Position numbers and translations under genes: made by a program
Shown here: positions 45,711-54,131 of the stretch, one piece after another
Numbering within the stretch: position 1 is the stretch's first letter
Layout of the letters: each line of letters starts with the position of its first letter
The notes under the pieces: model-generated
What the model was told of the DNA's origin: nothing
Seen by the model: the letters and a program-made list of their open reading frames with translations, nothing else
Database searches by the model: none
NCBI RefSeq assembly: GCF_000160575.1
Contig: NZ_GG697130.1
Span: 107,076 to 171,075, forward strand
Reading direction: 5' to 3'
DNA length: 64,000 nt
Origin: Weissella paramesenteroides ATCC 33313
GTDB lineage: Bacteria > Bacillota > Bacilli > Lactobacillales > Lactobacillaceae

Positions 45711-47900
45711 TTAGTTTGATGTTTTAGGCTCTTTAAATTCTACCGTAATTTCATGATAACCATCAGACAATTTTGAATTTGCCTTCACTGATTGTGTCGA
45801 AACAAAACCAGTACCACTAATGTTCACCTTGATTTTCGCTAGTTCTGCCCATGCTAATACATCACTTTTTGCCCAACCACGCATGTCAGGAACAGCAATA
45901 TTTTTACCTGTATTCAAAAAAATTTGTTGACCAACAATCGATTTTTTACCACCAGTTATTGATTGTCCTTTAACAGTCTGACCATCACCCATCACAATTG
46001 GTGTTAAACGATTAGACTTCATCTCTTTAGTGGATTCTTTTGTTGAGCCACCAACAACTGTTGGCACACTAACTTCTTGATTTGCACTAACAACTACCTT
46101 ATTATCGCTTTCAGACATATCCAAAGCTTGGGTCATCACTGTCTTGAAAACATTTGCCATATCAGTGGAAATATTATCCGTGTTTTGTTGTGGCTGTTTT
46201 GTCACAATATACATCATATATCGTGGATTATTTGAAGGTGCCATCCCCATCCATGAATGAATTTCATTCGTATTATCACCAGGTGTAGAGTAACCCGTTG
46301 AAGTGGCAATTTGAGCAGTTCCAGACTTACCAGTTGTACGGACATTCGGAATAGCATACATTTTTCCCAATCCGTATTGTGAATAGATAACATCTTCCAA
46401 CTGTTTACGAGTATCTTTTGCGCTCGCCTTGCTAATTGGCTTTGCCACAACTTTTGTTTTCGGTTGTGAAACCACTCTATTGGTATTCGGGTCAACAATT
46501 TTTTCGATAATTTGTGGTTGTAGTTCTTTACCATTATTTGCAATTGCTGAGTATGCTTGCATCATCTGTAATGGTGTGACAGAAATTGCCTGACCAAACG
46601 CCGTATTTGCTTGTTCAATAGGATATTGGAATTGCATACTACCTCGTGCTTCATCACTAAATCCTGTTTTCGTTGGTTTTAAAAACTTGAATCGATTCAA
46701 ATACTTACGCCAAGTTTGTGCACCCATTTTTTGCTCAGTTAAGGCCATCGCCACATTAGATGACTCAGCAATTCCTCGTCCATACGTAATGCGTCCCCAG
46801 CCTTCTCCGTTGTTCCAATCAGTAACTTTCTTATCACCAATCTTTAAAGTACCTGATTCATAGGTGTCGTTCTCATTCCAATTACCAGAATCAATTGCTG
46901 AAGCTAGGGTTATTCCCTTCAAAACGGATCCTGGTTCAAAAGCAGTGCCATATAATTGGTTTGTCCAAAGATCTCCAATACCTTCACCTGTCGTCGCATT
47001 ATAAGATGGCCGTTGTGTTGTTGCCACAATCTTACCAGTTTTTGTATCCATAACCACGGCAACTGCTGCTTTTGGCTTCATATCATCTGCAAGTGTTTGC
47101 ATACTTTTTTCTAACGTTGACTGTAATTTCGTATTGATTGTTGTGTAAACATCATAACCATTCTTTACAGCCAGATTTTTCTTTGAAACCGATCGATCGG
47201 TCGTATCAGAAGAAGTTGTTTTTACACCGTTGTGACCAGTTAACTGTTTATTCCAAGACTGTTCGATACCAGTTATTCCTGAAATCACTTTGCCATCACT
47301 ACTATTTTCATTTTTTGTTAAACCAATTAAATCTGATGCAAATGTCCCATTTGGATACAAACGTGACTCACTAGACACAAAAGATAACCCCGGAATATTA
47401 AGAGCTTTTAACTGTTTATATTTTTTTACATTTAAATTTGAACCCAGTTGTCCAAATTGTACTTGTTGTAATTTGTCCTTACGACCACTTTTAAGTGATT
47501 GCACATAAGCTTGTGCCTTCCCACCAAGTACGCTAGCTATTTTCTCGCTTACGACTTTATCTTGGCTTTTCTTCACATACATTGGCTTACCTTTTGCTGA
47601 TTTTTGGCTTTTGTCTAATACAGCAACTAGCGTATAAGTTGTCGAAGATTCGGCCAGTGGATTCCCAACTGCATCAAATATTTCACCACGTTTAGCTGGA
47701 ATCTCGTTTTGACTACGATAAATTAGCTGGGCGGCCTTGTCTAACCTATGCCCTCTCACATCCTTTGTGATGGCGACATAAGAAAAACGGACCCCCAACA
47801 CAACCAGCACCAACATCATTAATATGAGCAAAATTCTTCCCGTATTACGACTGTTTTTATCCGATTGGTCACGTTTTGGCATCCGTTGTTTTTTTACCAT
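45711..47900 (-). CDS. pbpX: Class B penicillin-binding protein with PASTA domains (PBP2X type)
   Basis: Septal transpeptidase that cross-links peptidoglycan. One membrane helix (about 22-43), then a pedestal domain. The transpeptidase domain has SVLK (catalytic Ser in EPGSVLKG, near 325), SSN (AESSNVAM) and KSG (TTGKSGTAQ). Two PASTA domains occupy roughly 605-725. At 729 residues it matches PBP2X. The gene is between ftsL (1-base gap) and mraY, the standard place. Symbol could also be ftsI or pbpB. Confidence 0.95.
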   Translation of the reverse strand: MVKKQRMPKRDQSDKNSRNTGRILLILMMLVLVVLGVRFSYVAITKDVRGHRLDKAAQLIYRSQNEIPAKRGEIFDAVGNPLAESSTTYTLVAVLDKSQKSAKGKPMYVKKSQDKVVSEKIASVLGGKAQAYVQSLKSGRKDKLQQVQFGQLGSNLNVKKYKQLKALNIPGLSFVSSESRLYPNGTFASDLIGLTKNENSSDGKVISGITGIEQSWNKQLTGHNGVKTTSSDTTDRSVSKKNLAVKNGYDVYTTINTKLQSTLEKSMQTLADDMKPKAAVAVVMDTKTGKIVATTQRPSYNATTGEGIGDLWTNQLYGTAFEPGSVLKGITLASAIDSGNWNENDTYESGTLKIGDKKVTDWNNGEGWGRITYGRGIAESSNVAMALTEQKMGAQTWRKYLNRFKFLKPTKTGFSDEARGSMQFQYPIEQANTAFGQAISVTPLQMMQAYSAIANNGKELQPQIIEKIVDPNTNRVVSQPKTKVVAKPISKASAKDTRKQLEDVIYSQYGLGKMYAIPNVRTTGKSGTAQIATSTGYSTPGDNTNEIHSWMGMAPSNNPRYMMYIVTKQPQQNTDNISTDMANVFKTVMTQALDMSESDNKVVVSANQEVSVPTVVGGSTKESTKEMKSNRLTPIVMGDGQTVKGQSITGGKKSIVGQQIFLNTGKNIAVPDMRGWAKSDVLAWAELAKIKVNISGTGFVSTQSVKANSKLSDGYHEITVEFKEPKTSN

Positions 47901-47901
47901 G

Positions 47902-48279
47902 CTACTTTACGTTCCTTATATTTTGATTATTGAGTTTCAACCCATTCTTTTCAGCAATTTTATTCAAACGATCTGGGCTAGATAAATCACTGACTTCCTG
48001 CTTTAAATCATTATTCTTATTGCGCACTTTCTCTAACTGTGCTGATGTTGTTGACAACTGTGTGTTAGCTGTTGCACTTTTATTTGCCATAAAAATGACT
48101 AAAAAAGCCATGACAATAACTGTTAAGACCGCCGCTCCAACCATCATGAAATCTACTGTATCCCACTTAGGTTTTACCATTTTCACATTTTTAACTGTCT
48201 TATGTTTAATCTTTGTCTCTGGGCGACTAATTTGTTTTGTTACAACATTGCTATTGTTGTACTTTGGCAATCCATCCAT
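47902..48279 (-). CDS. ftsL: Cell division protein FtsL
   Basis: Short bitopic protein of the FtsL-DivIC-DivIB complex. A basic cytoplasmic part (1-45) is followed by a membrane helix (about 48-69, MMVGAAVLTVIVMAFLVIFM). A leucine-zipper-like coiled coil includes LEKVRNKNNDLKQEV. It ends with the family-like NGLKLNNQNIRNVK. At 125 residues it is typical. Confidence 0.92.
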   Translation of the reverse strand: MDGLPKYNNSNVVTKQISRPETKIKHKTVKNVKMVKPKWDTVDFMMVGAAVLTVIVMAFLVIFMANKSATANTQLSTTSAQLEKVRNKNNDLKQEVSDLSSPDRLNKIAEKNGLKLNNQNIRNVK

Positions 48280-48300
48280 AGTGGGGCTTCCTCCATCGTT

Positions 48301-49245
48301 TTACTTAATACGCTCTATGATTCGTAACTTGGCAGAATGTGCACGTCGATTCGTTGCTAACTCTTCATCTGATGGCAAAATAGGCTTTCGGACGACTAAC
48401 TTAAAATCTGGCTGCATTTCTTCTGGAATAATAGGTAAACCAGCTGGTAAATCTGGAATTGATACTTTTTCTTTAAACATTGTTTTGACTAAACGATCTT
48501 CCAATGAGTGGAAAGTAATTACGGCAATTCGACCGTGAACATTTAACATATCTAATGCTTGCGCTAAGGATTCCTCAACCGCTCCCAATTCATCATTGAC
48601 CGCAATTCTAATTGCCTGAAAAGTACGTTTGGCCGGATGACCGCCCTTTCTTCTCGCTGCTGCTGGAATAGAATCCTTAATAATATTAACTAATTCAAAT
48701 GTTGTCTCAATTGGCTTTATTTCTCGTTCATGCTCAATTTTTCTCGCAATCTGTTTTGCAAATTTTTCTTCACCATAACGCGAAAAAATTCGTAGCAATT
48801 CGTGAAATGACCATTCATTAACAACAGTTCGTGCTGTTAGAGATTGAGATTGATCCATCCGCATATCTAATGGTGCATCGTAATTATATGAAAAGCCCCG
48901 TTGCCCATCATCAAATTGTGGTGAAGATACACCTAGGTCATAAACAATTCCATCGATTGTCGAAACATCTTCAGCCATTAATGCATCATGCAAATGACGA
49001 AAATTATCTTGGATAAATGCAACCTTACCAGCAGCTATCTCATCAGCCAGGTGTTCTTGGTTATATGTAATTGCCGTTTCATCTTGATCAAATGACCACA
49101 ATTTACCGGTAGATAAACGACTTGCTAATAATTTAGAATGGCCACCACCACCTAGGGTTGCATCAACATATACGCCGTCAGGCTGGACGTTTAGTCCATC
49201 AATTGCCTCTCGCAATAATACTGTTACATGTTTAAACTCTGTCAT
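48301..49245 (-). CDS. rsmH: 16S rRNA (cytosine-1402-N4)-methyltransferase RsmH
   Basis: Methylates C1402 in the decoding centre. The start [17 protein letters not shown] is typical. SAM motif [10 protein letters not shown] near residue 33, [10 protein letters not shown] near 102, and the C-terminal [12 protein letters not shown] are diagnostic. I use the ATG at 49245, 12 bases after AAAGGA, giving 314 residues. Second gene of the cluster after mraZ. Confidence 0.96.
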   Translation of the reverse strand: MTEFKHVTVLLREAIDGLNVQPDGVYVDATLGGGGHSKLLASRLSTGKLWSFDQDETAITYNQEHLADEIAAGKVAFIQDNFRHLHDALMAEDVSTIDGIVYDLGVSSPQFDDGQRGFSYNYDAPLDMRMDQSQSLTARTVVNEWSFHELLRIFSRYGEEKFAKQIARKIEHEREIKPIETTFELVNIIKDSIPAAARRKGGHPAKRTFQAIRIAVNDELGAVEESLAQALDMLNVHGRIAVITFHSLEDRLVKTMFKEKVSIPDLPAGLPIIPEEMQPDFKLVVRKPILPSDEELATNRRAHSAKLRIIERIK

Positions 49246-49281
49246 CGGTCTTTCAGTTCCTTTCAATCTAATACGAAGCTA

Positions 49282-49716
49282 TTAAAACCCTAGCTCTTCT
49301 AAACCATCCGCAATGTCATCGAAGTTTTCTGCTGTTTCATCTTCATAAGCTTGCCACTTCTCGGTGCTCCATAGTTCGAAGGTTGTATCTCCAAGACCGA
49401 AAACCGTTACATTTTTCTCGATTTTTGCATAATCACGTAGCGTCTGTGAGAGATTAATACGTCCTTGTTTATCAAATTCAACCTCAAGGGCACCACCGAA
49501 CACAAATCGCTTAAATTGACGTGCCTTCGAATTAGTTTCTGGTAACGCATTAATTTTTTTTGAAAAGTCTTGCCATCCTTCAAGGGTATAAGCTCTTAAT
49601 GAATGATCCATCCATCTAGTAATCACAAAAGACTCACCTAATTGGTTTCGAAATTTAGCAGGAATGATTAGCCGATTTTTTGTATCTAATGAGTGTTGAT
49701 AGGTTCCCATAAACAT
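49282..49716 (-). CDS. mraZ: Transcriptional regulator MraZ
   Basis: Ring-forming AbrB-like DNA-binding protein that represses its own division and wall cluster. Two MraZ repeats: MFMGTYQHSLDTKNRLIIPAKFR at the start (core DTKNRLIIP) and EVEFDKQGRINLSQTLRDYA near 78 (core DKQGRINL). At 144 residues it is normal. Five direct boxes matching its known target type lie 80-128 bases upstream of the start. Confidence 0.97.
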   Translation of the reverse strand: MFMGTYQHSLDTKNRLIIPAKFRNQLGESFVITRWMDHSLRAYTLEGWQDFSKKINALPETNSKARQFKRFVFGGALEVEFDKQGRINLSQTLRDYAKIEKNVTVFGLGDTTFELWSTEKWQAYEDETAENFDDIADGLEELGF

Positions 49717-49796
49717 CAGCTAATTCCTCCTTTCTAAACTTCGACATGTAACAAGTACAATTTACCAATCTATTCGACAATTCAATACATTTAATT

Positions 49797-49842
49797 TACC
49801 ACAATATCCCACTTTCAACCACCTTTCCCCACCACTTCCCAC
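49797..49842 (-). promoter_or_regulatory. MraZ operator: five boxes with exact 10-bp period
   Basis: On the minus strand, reading toward mraZ, the boxes are GTGGGA, GTGGGG, GTGGTT, GTGGGA and GTGGTA. They start exactly 10 bases apart (plus positions 837, 827, 817, 807 and 797 of 49 kb). Tandem GTGGG boxes with helical phasing are the known MraZ target in other bacteria. Confidence 0.85.
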
Positions 49843-50051
49843 CTTGTTTTTTCAAACATTTATTGCTAAAAAGACTGACACAACGGCATATAGTGACTTT
49901 TTTAACATAAAGTTTACAATTATGCGTAATTTTAACAACAATCTAGAACACTAAAATATCTGACTTTTCAATTAAATAAGATGTGGGAGGAAGTGGGGAG
50001 GAAAGCGAGATAAAATGCCTTATTTTAATTAAAAATAGAAACAGCGACAAT
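49843..50051. other. AT-rich gap upstream of mraZ with a second box pair
   Basis: The gap between mraZ and the next gene holds AT-rich DNA in which the mraZ promoter should lie. The best candidate on the minus strand is TTGTTA-16-TAAACT. On the plus strand at 49984-50000, GTGGGA and GTGGGG occur 10 bases apart (AAGTGGGGAGG context), like MraZ boxes but pointing away from mraZ. No coding frame is convincing here. Confidence 0.5.
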
Positions 50052-50087
50052 AAAAAAAGTTGGAACATTTTCTTTTGTCCCAACTTC
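50052..50087 (-). terminator. Intrinsic terminator after the 126-residue membrane protein gene
   Basis: Minus strand AAGTTGG-GACA and TGTTCCAACTT form a stem followed by TTTTT. Its core matches the terminator at 53999-54041. Confidence 0.85.
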
Positions 50088-50127
50088 TATAAATATTTGC
50101 ACATATTTATTAAAATACGTTGCGTTA

Positions 50128-50508
50128 TTAAACTTCACCAAATCCACCATCAATGGGAATCTGCTTATCAATATCAAGTTCTTCCTCTTGACCACTAGTA
50201 AATGCAAAAATTTCTAAAATCAAATATAACAAGGCAAGGTAATAGCCATAAAATGTAGAATTGATTTGTAGCCAAACCGAAATCAAAAATATAATTGGCC
50301 AAACAAGTAATAGCACCCAAAAGGCACCTGTATGACGCAAGAATCTGCCAGCTACAATGCTAAACACCATATTAATAATAAAAAGTGATACGATAATTTT
50401 GAAATTAGCGGTTAATTTCGTCAAATTAATGATATATGGGAAAAGTATGCCTAAAATCGGCATAAAAATCCAGAAACGCCAATCAAAAGTTTTATTGAAC
50501 CTTTTCAT
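50128..50508 (-). CDS. Small membrane protein of unknown function
   Basis: I do not recognise this 126-residue protein. It has four predicted membrane helices (roughly 11-30, 34-55, 60-79 and 85-104) and a polar acidic C-terminus with QEEELDID. No catalytic motif is visible. It sits 20 bases downstream of rsmE on the same strand and has its own terminator, so it may be read through from prmA-rsmE. A transport or signalling role cannot be inferred. Confidence 0.7.
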   Translation of the reverse strand: MKRFNKTFDWRFWIFMPILGILFPYIINLTKLTANFKIIVSLFIINMVFSIVAGRFLRHTGAFWVLLLVWPIIFLISVWLQINSTFYGYYLALLYLILEIFAFTSGQEEELDIDKQIPIDGGFGEV

Positions 50509-50528
50509 AAAAAACTCCTATTTTACTA

Positions 50529-51269
50529 CTATATATTTAATTCCAAAACATAACTTAAAACGCTTAAAGCGTATAGAGGCGCTGTTTCTGCCCTCAAAAT
50601 ACGTGGACCTAATCCAGCCGGCACAAAACCTTGCCCTACCAAGACATCAATTTCTTGTGGTGATAAACCACCTTCCGGTCCAAATAAAAAGCATACAGAA
50701 TCATCTGGTTGTAATCGGTTTAATTGTCGCACCAATTCACCTGTTTCACCTTGCTTTGCACTTTCTTCCCAAGCAACTAATTTTACTGTAGCATCAATCA
50801 TTAGTCCGTCTAACGATGATTCATAAGTGACATCAGGTATTCGCAAACGATGCGCTTGTTCAGCAGCTGCAGCAGCTATTTTATTCAAGCGTACTAATTT
50901 TTTGGTTGCTTTTTGACCCCAGTGAACAACAGACCAAGCTGTCTCAACCACAACAATATGGTGTGCACCAAGTTCTGTCGCTTTTTGCACAACCATTTCA
51001 GGTTTGTCACCTTTAGACAAACCAATAACAATAGTCGTATCAACTGGTAATTCAACACTCGTTTCTTGTCGTGAAATAACCGCCATAATTGCCTGTTCTG
51101 CTTCAAACCTAACAATCTTAGCAACAATCACCTCGTGTTGATTTGGTAATACAAACTCTGCTTGCGCACCTTCGCGACTTCGCAAAACTGTTATGAAATG
51201 ATGAGCCACCTCTTCTGGTAATCGAAATTCATTACCTGTTGGCATTTCATTCAAAAAATATCTTTGCAT
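50529..51269 (-). CDS. rsmE: 16S rRNA (uridine-1498-N3)-methyltransferase RsmE
   Basis: SPOUT-class enzyme that methylates U1498 of 16S rRNA. N-terminal PUA-like domain (1-70), then the knotted domain with IVIGLSKGDKPEMVVQKATELG (core KGDKPE), FLFGPEGGLSPQEID (core GPEGGLS) and LGPRILRAETAPLYAL (core LRAETAP). At 246 residues it is full length. Its ATG overlaps the prmA stop (TAATG). Confidence 0.96.
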   Translation of the reverse strand: MQRYFLNEMPTGNEFRLPEEVAHHFITVLRSREGAQAEFVLPNQHEVIVAKIVRFEAEQAIMAVISRQETSVELPVDTTIVIGLSKGDKPEMVVQKATELGAHHIVVVETAWSVVHWGQKATKKLVRLNKIAAAAAEQAHRLRIPDVTYESSLDGLMIDATVKLVAWEESAKQGETGELVRQLNRLQPDDSVCFLFGPEGGLSPQEIDVLVGQGFVPAGLGPRILRAETAPLYALSVLSYVLELNI

Positions 51270-52222
51270 TAATCTTCCTCATCCTCAAGCTTTGCAATGA
51301 TACCATACCAATCACCCAACTTTGTTGATTGTTCAACAACTAACCCTTGCTCTGTTAGCGCATCAATTATCTTATCACGTTTATCATAATAAATACCAGA
51401 TAATAATAAATGACCATTTGGTTGCAAAATATCATTAACATTAGGAATCAACATATCTAGGACTTCAGCTAACATGTTGGCAATGACGATATCATATTTC
51501 TTCTCCGGAACATCTTTCAACAAATCACTAACAATCAACGTCATGTCAGCAGCTTTTGGATTTAAATCAACATTGCCTTGTGCCGACTTAACCGCAACCT
51601 CATCAATGTCCGTTCCTAATATTTCGCCAGCTCCTAATAATCGGGCTGCAATTCCCAAAACACCTGACCCAGTTCCAAGATCAATCACCGATTCACCACC
51701 ACGCACGATAACTTCTAATGCTTGAATCATTAGTTTTGTCGTTGGGTGCGTTCCCGTACCAAATGCCATCCCTGGGTCTAATACAATAACTTGTTCATCA
51801 GTTTGAACTGGTTGATAATCTTCCCACTTGGGTACAATTGTTATATGACGAGTAACTCGAACAGGGTGATAGTACTTTTGCCACTCAGTTGCCCAATCTG
51901 CATCTGCTACCGATTGTACTGTAACTGTCCCTGGATGAGCATCCAATCCAAAATCAGATAATTGGTTAACTTCTATTTGAATAGACGCCGTCAACGACTG
52001 TAAATCAAGACCATTTGCAAAATAACCAATCACTGCTGCACCATTCAAACGGTGAATAATATCTTCTTTTTTTACCATTACCGTTGCATCAGATGGCTGA
52101 TAATAATCTAATTCCGCAGAATCATCAATTTCTACACCTTCTGCACCATGTGTCATTAATATATTACTAATTGCTTCAATTGACTCTGTCTGTGTCTCTA
52201 CAATGATTTTTTGCCAACTCAT
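51269..52222 (-). CDS. prmA: Ribosomal protein L11 methyltransferase PrmA
   Basis: Trimethylates ribosomal protein uL11. MAFGTGTHPTTKL near residue 152 and DLGTGSGVLGIAA near 178 form the SAM site, and IVIANMLAEVL is the catalytic motif. Length 317, near the usual. Pairing with rsmE is common in Firmicutes. Ribosome site GAGGG lies 8 bases before the ATG. Confidence 0.96.
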   Translation of the reverse strand: MSWQKIIVETQTESIEAISNILMTHGAEGVEIDDSAELDYYQPSDATVMVKKEDIIHRLNGAAVIGYFANGLDLQSLTASIQIEVNQLSDFGLDAHPGTVTVQSVADADWATEWQKYYHPVRVTRHITIVPKWEDYQPVQTDEQVIVLDPGMAFGTGTHPTTKLMIQALEVIVRGGESVIDLGTGSGVLGIAARLLGAGEILGTDIDEVAVKSAQGNVDLNPKAADMTLIVSDLLKDVPEKKYDIVIANMLAEVLDMLIPNVNDILQPNGHLLLSGIYYDKRDKIIDALTEQGLVVEQSTKLGDWYGIIAKLEDEED

Positions 52223-52301
52223 GATTTTCCCTCGTTTAATATGTTCTTACTAGGTTAAGAATACCATAAATTAACCCAGACGCCCATTATGTGCAAGCAA
52301 A

Positions 52302-52345
52302 CAAAAACATACCTAGTAACCAATTAAGTTGATCACTAGGTATGT
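52302..52345 (-). terminator. Intrinsic terminator after pyk
   Basis: Minus strand ACATACCTAGT and ACTAGGTATGT form a perfect 11-bp stem followed by TTTTGTTTG. Confidence 0.88.
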
Positions 52346-52366
52346 TAATTTTATTTTGATAATTAA

Positions 52367-53791
52367 TTAGTCAATCGTGACAATAGTCATCAAATTAGTT
52401 GTTCCTGAAGTTGTCACAGGAATACCTGCAGTAACGATAATCGTATCACCCTTACTTGCAAGACCAGACTTAACAGCTTCTTTCTTTGCCAAATCAATCA
52501 TTGCATCAGTATTCTCAACTGGCTCTGCAATCGTTGGTTGCACACCCCAGTAGATGTTCAACATACGTTGCACATTTTCTGTGAAAGTTAATGCCAAAAT
52601 GTCTGCATTTGGGCGGTACTTTGAAATCATTTTTGCAGTATAACCTGAGTTTGTTGCTGCAACAATAGCCTTGATATTCAAATTACCAGCAGCATTAGCA
52701 ACTGCTGATGCAACTGATTCAGTAACATCTGTTGGGTCAAAATGATCATCATCATGACGACCGTTCATTGCCAATGATGTTTCAGCTTTTTCATCAATGC
52801 GTGCCATAGTTGCAACAGCTTCAACTGGGTAAGCACCATTTGCAGATTCTCCTGACAACATCGTTGCATCAGTACCATCAAATACGGCGTTAGCAACGTC
52901 AGATGCTTCCGCACGTGTTGGACGAGGATTCTCTTGCATTGAATCAAGCATATCCGTTGCTGTAATAACTGGCTTTCCAGCAGCATTCAAACGACGAATC
53001 AAGTTCTTTTGTACCAAAGGAACATTTTCAGCTGGAATTTCAACACCCATGTCACCACGAGCAATCATTAATCCATCAGAAACTTCCAAAATTTCATCAA
53101 AGTTATCAATTCCTTCTTGTGATTCAATCTTTGGGAAGATCATAACTTCTTCATGGTGTGATTCAGTAAGCAACTCACGAATTTCAAGCACATCGGCTGC
53201 CTTACGAACAAATGAAGCTGCGATATATTGAATACCATTCTTCAAACCGAAACGAATGTCATCCGCATCTTTTTCAGTAATACCAGGCAAGTTAATTGAA
53301 ACACCAGGTGCGTTAACACCTTTACGTGAACCCAAAATACCATGGTTTTGAACTTCAGTTACCAATTCCTTGTTTGCATCATCTTTTTCAGTGATAACCA
53401 TGTCAAGCTTTCCATCATCAAACAAGACATGACCACCAACATGAACATCATCAAACAAGCCTGGGTATGTTACAGCAATTTTCTCTTTCGTACCTTCAAT
53501 AGAAGCATCCATTGAAATACGAACAACATCACCAATATTAAATTCAATCTTACCAGGCTCTTGTACAGTGGTACGAATTTCAGCACCCTTTGTATCCAAC
53601 AAGAAACCAACCTTCTTGCCAGCTGCTTTTTCAGCCTCACGAACAGCATTCATTCGTCCTAAATGTTCCTCATGATCACCATGTGAAAAATTAAAACGGA
53701 CAACATTTGCGCCAGATTCGATTATTTTTGTAATCGTCTCTACATCAGAGCTGGCTGGTCCAAGCGTTGAAACAATCTTGGTCTTCTTCAT
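52367..53791 (-). CDS. pyk: Pyruvate kinase
   Basis: Makes pyruvate and ATP from PEP and ADP. The start MKKTKIVSTLGPAS, MIFPKIESQEGIDNFDEI (core PKIESQEG), RGDMGVEIP and ATDMLDSMQENPRPTRAE (core NPRPTRAE) are all present. At 474 residues it ends after the allosteric C domain and lacks the extra PEP-utiliser domain found in Bacillus and many lactobacilli; Leuconostoc enzymes are known to be short. Monocistronic with its own promoter and terminator. Confidence 0.97.
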   Translation of the reverse strand: MKKTKIVSTLGPASSDVETITKIIESGANVVRFNFSHGDHEEHLGRMNAVREAEKAAGKKVGFLLDTKGAEIRTTVQEPGKIEFNIGDVVRISMDASIEGTKEKIAVTYPGLFDDVHVGGHVLFDDGKLDMVITEKDDANKELVTEVQNHGILGSRKGVNAPGVSINLPGITEKDADDIRFGLKNGIQYIAASFVRKAADVLEIRELLTESHHEEVMIFPKIESQEGIDNFDEILEVSDGLMIARGDMGVEIPAENVPLVQKNLIRRLNAAGKPVITATDMLDSMQENPRPTRAEASDVANAVFDGTDATMLSGESANGAYPVEAVATMARIDEKAETSLAMNGRHDDDHFDPTDVTESVASAVANAAGNLNIKAIVAATNSGYTAKMISKYRPNADILALTFTENVQRMLNIYWGVQPTIAEPVENTDAMIDLAKKEAVKSGLASKGDTIIVTAGIPVTTSGTTNLMTIVTID

Positions 53792-53845
53792 GATTAAAAA
53801 CTTCTCCTTAGTAAAAGATATTGCTATTTCTATCTATCTGCAATC

Positions 53846-53874
53846 ATTGTACTATTTATCACTTTCTTTGTATA
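53846..53874 (-). promoter_or_regulatory. Candidate promoter of pyk
   Basis: Minus strand TATACA, 17 bases, TACAAT, about 55 bases before the start. The -35 match is moderate. The rest of the 340-bp gap up to the permease gene holds only the terminator at 53999-54041. Confidence 0.5.
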
Positions 53875-53998
53875 CAAATTCAACTTCTCATTTGTTTCAT
53901 CAGTAGAACACTTTTCATCCCTTATCAAAAGGAACCTTTTCATATTAACTAATAAAGCGCTAACATGAATTTGAATATATTTTGTGATTTTTTTATAT

Positions 53999-54041
53999 AA
54001 AAAAAGAAGTTGGAACAAAAGAATTTGTTCCAACTTCTTTT
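53999..54041 (-). terminator. Intrinsic terminator after the lysine permease gene
   Basis: Minus strand AAAAGAAGTTGGAACAAA and TTTGTTCCAACTTCTTTT pair perfectly around a short loop, then TTT. An unusually long 18-bp stem. Confidence 0.93.
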
Positions 54042-54131
54042 TGCTAAAAATGTATTAATTATCAGCATGAAAGTTTGATAGCATAAACGTGTTTCAAAAG
54101 TTTGAAGCCTCACTCTCCGTGAGATATTCAT

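Noticed and set aside
47930-48538. 202-codon plus-strand open frame opposite ftsL and rsmH
   Set aside because: Fully covered by two well-supported minus-strand genes; no motif or start signal.
50357-50791. 144-codon plus-strand open frame opposite the small membrane gene and rsmE
   Set aside because: Spans two real genes on the other strand with no ribosome site or family motif.
53830-54033. 67-codon minus-strand open frame between pyk and lysP
   Set aside because: Contains the lysP terminator and pyk promoter; no conserved feature, AT-rich chance frame.
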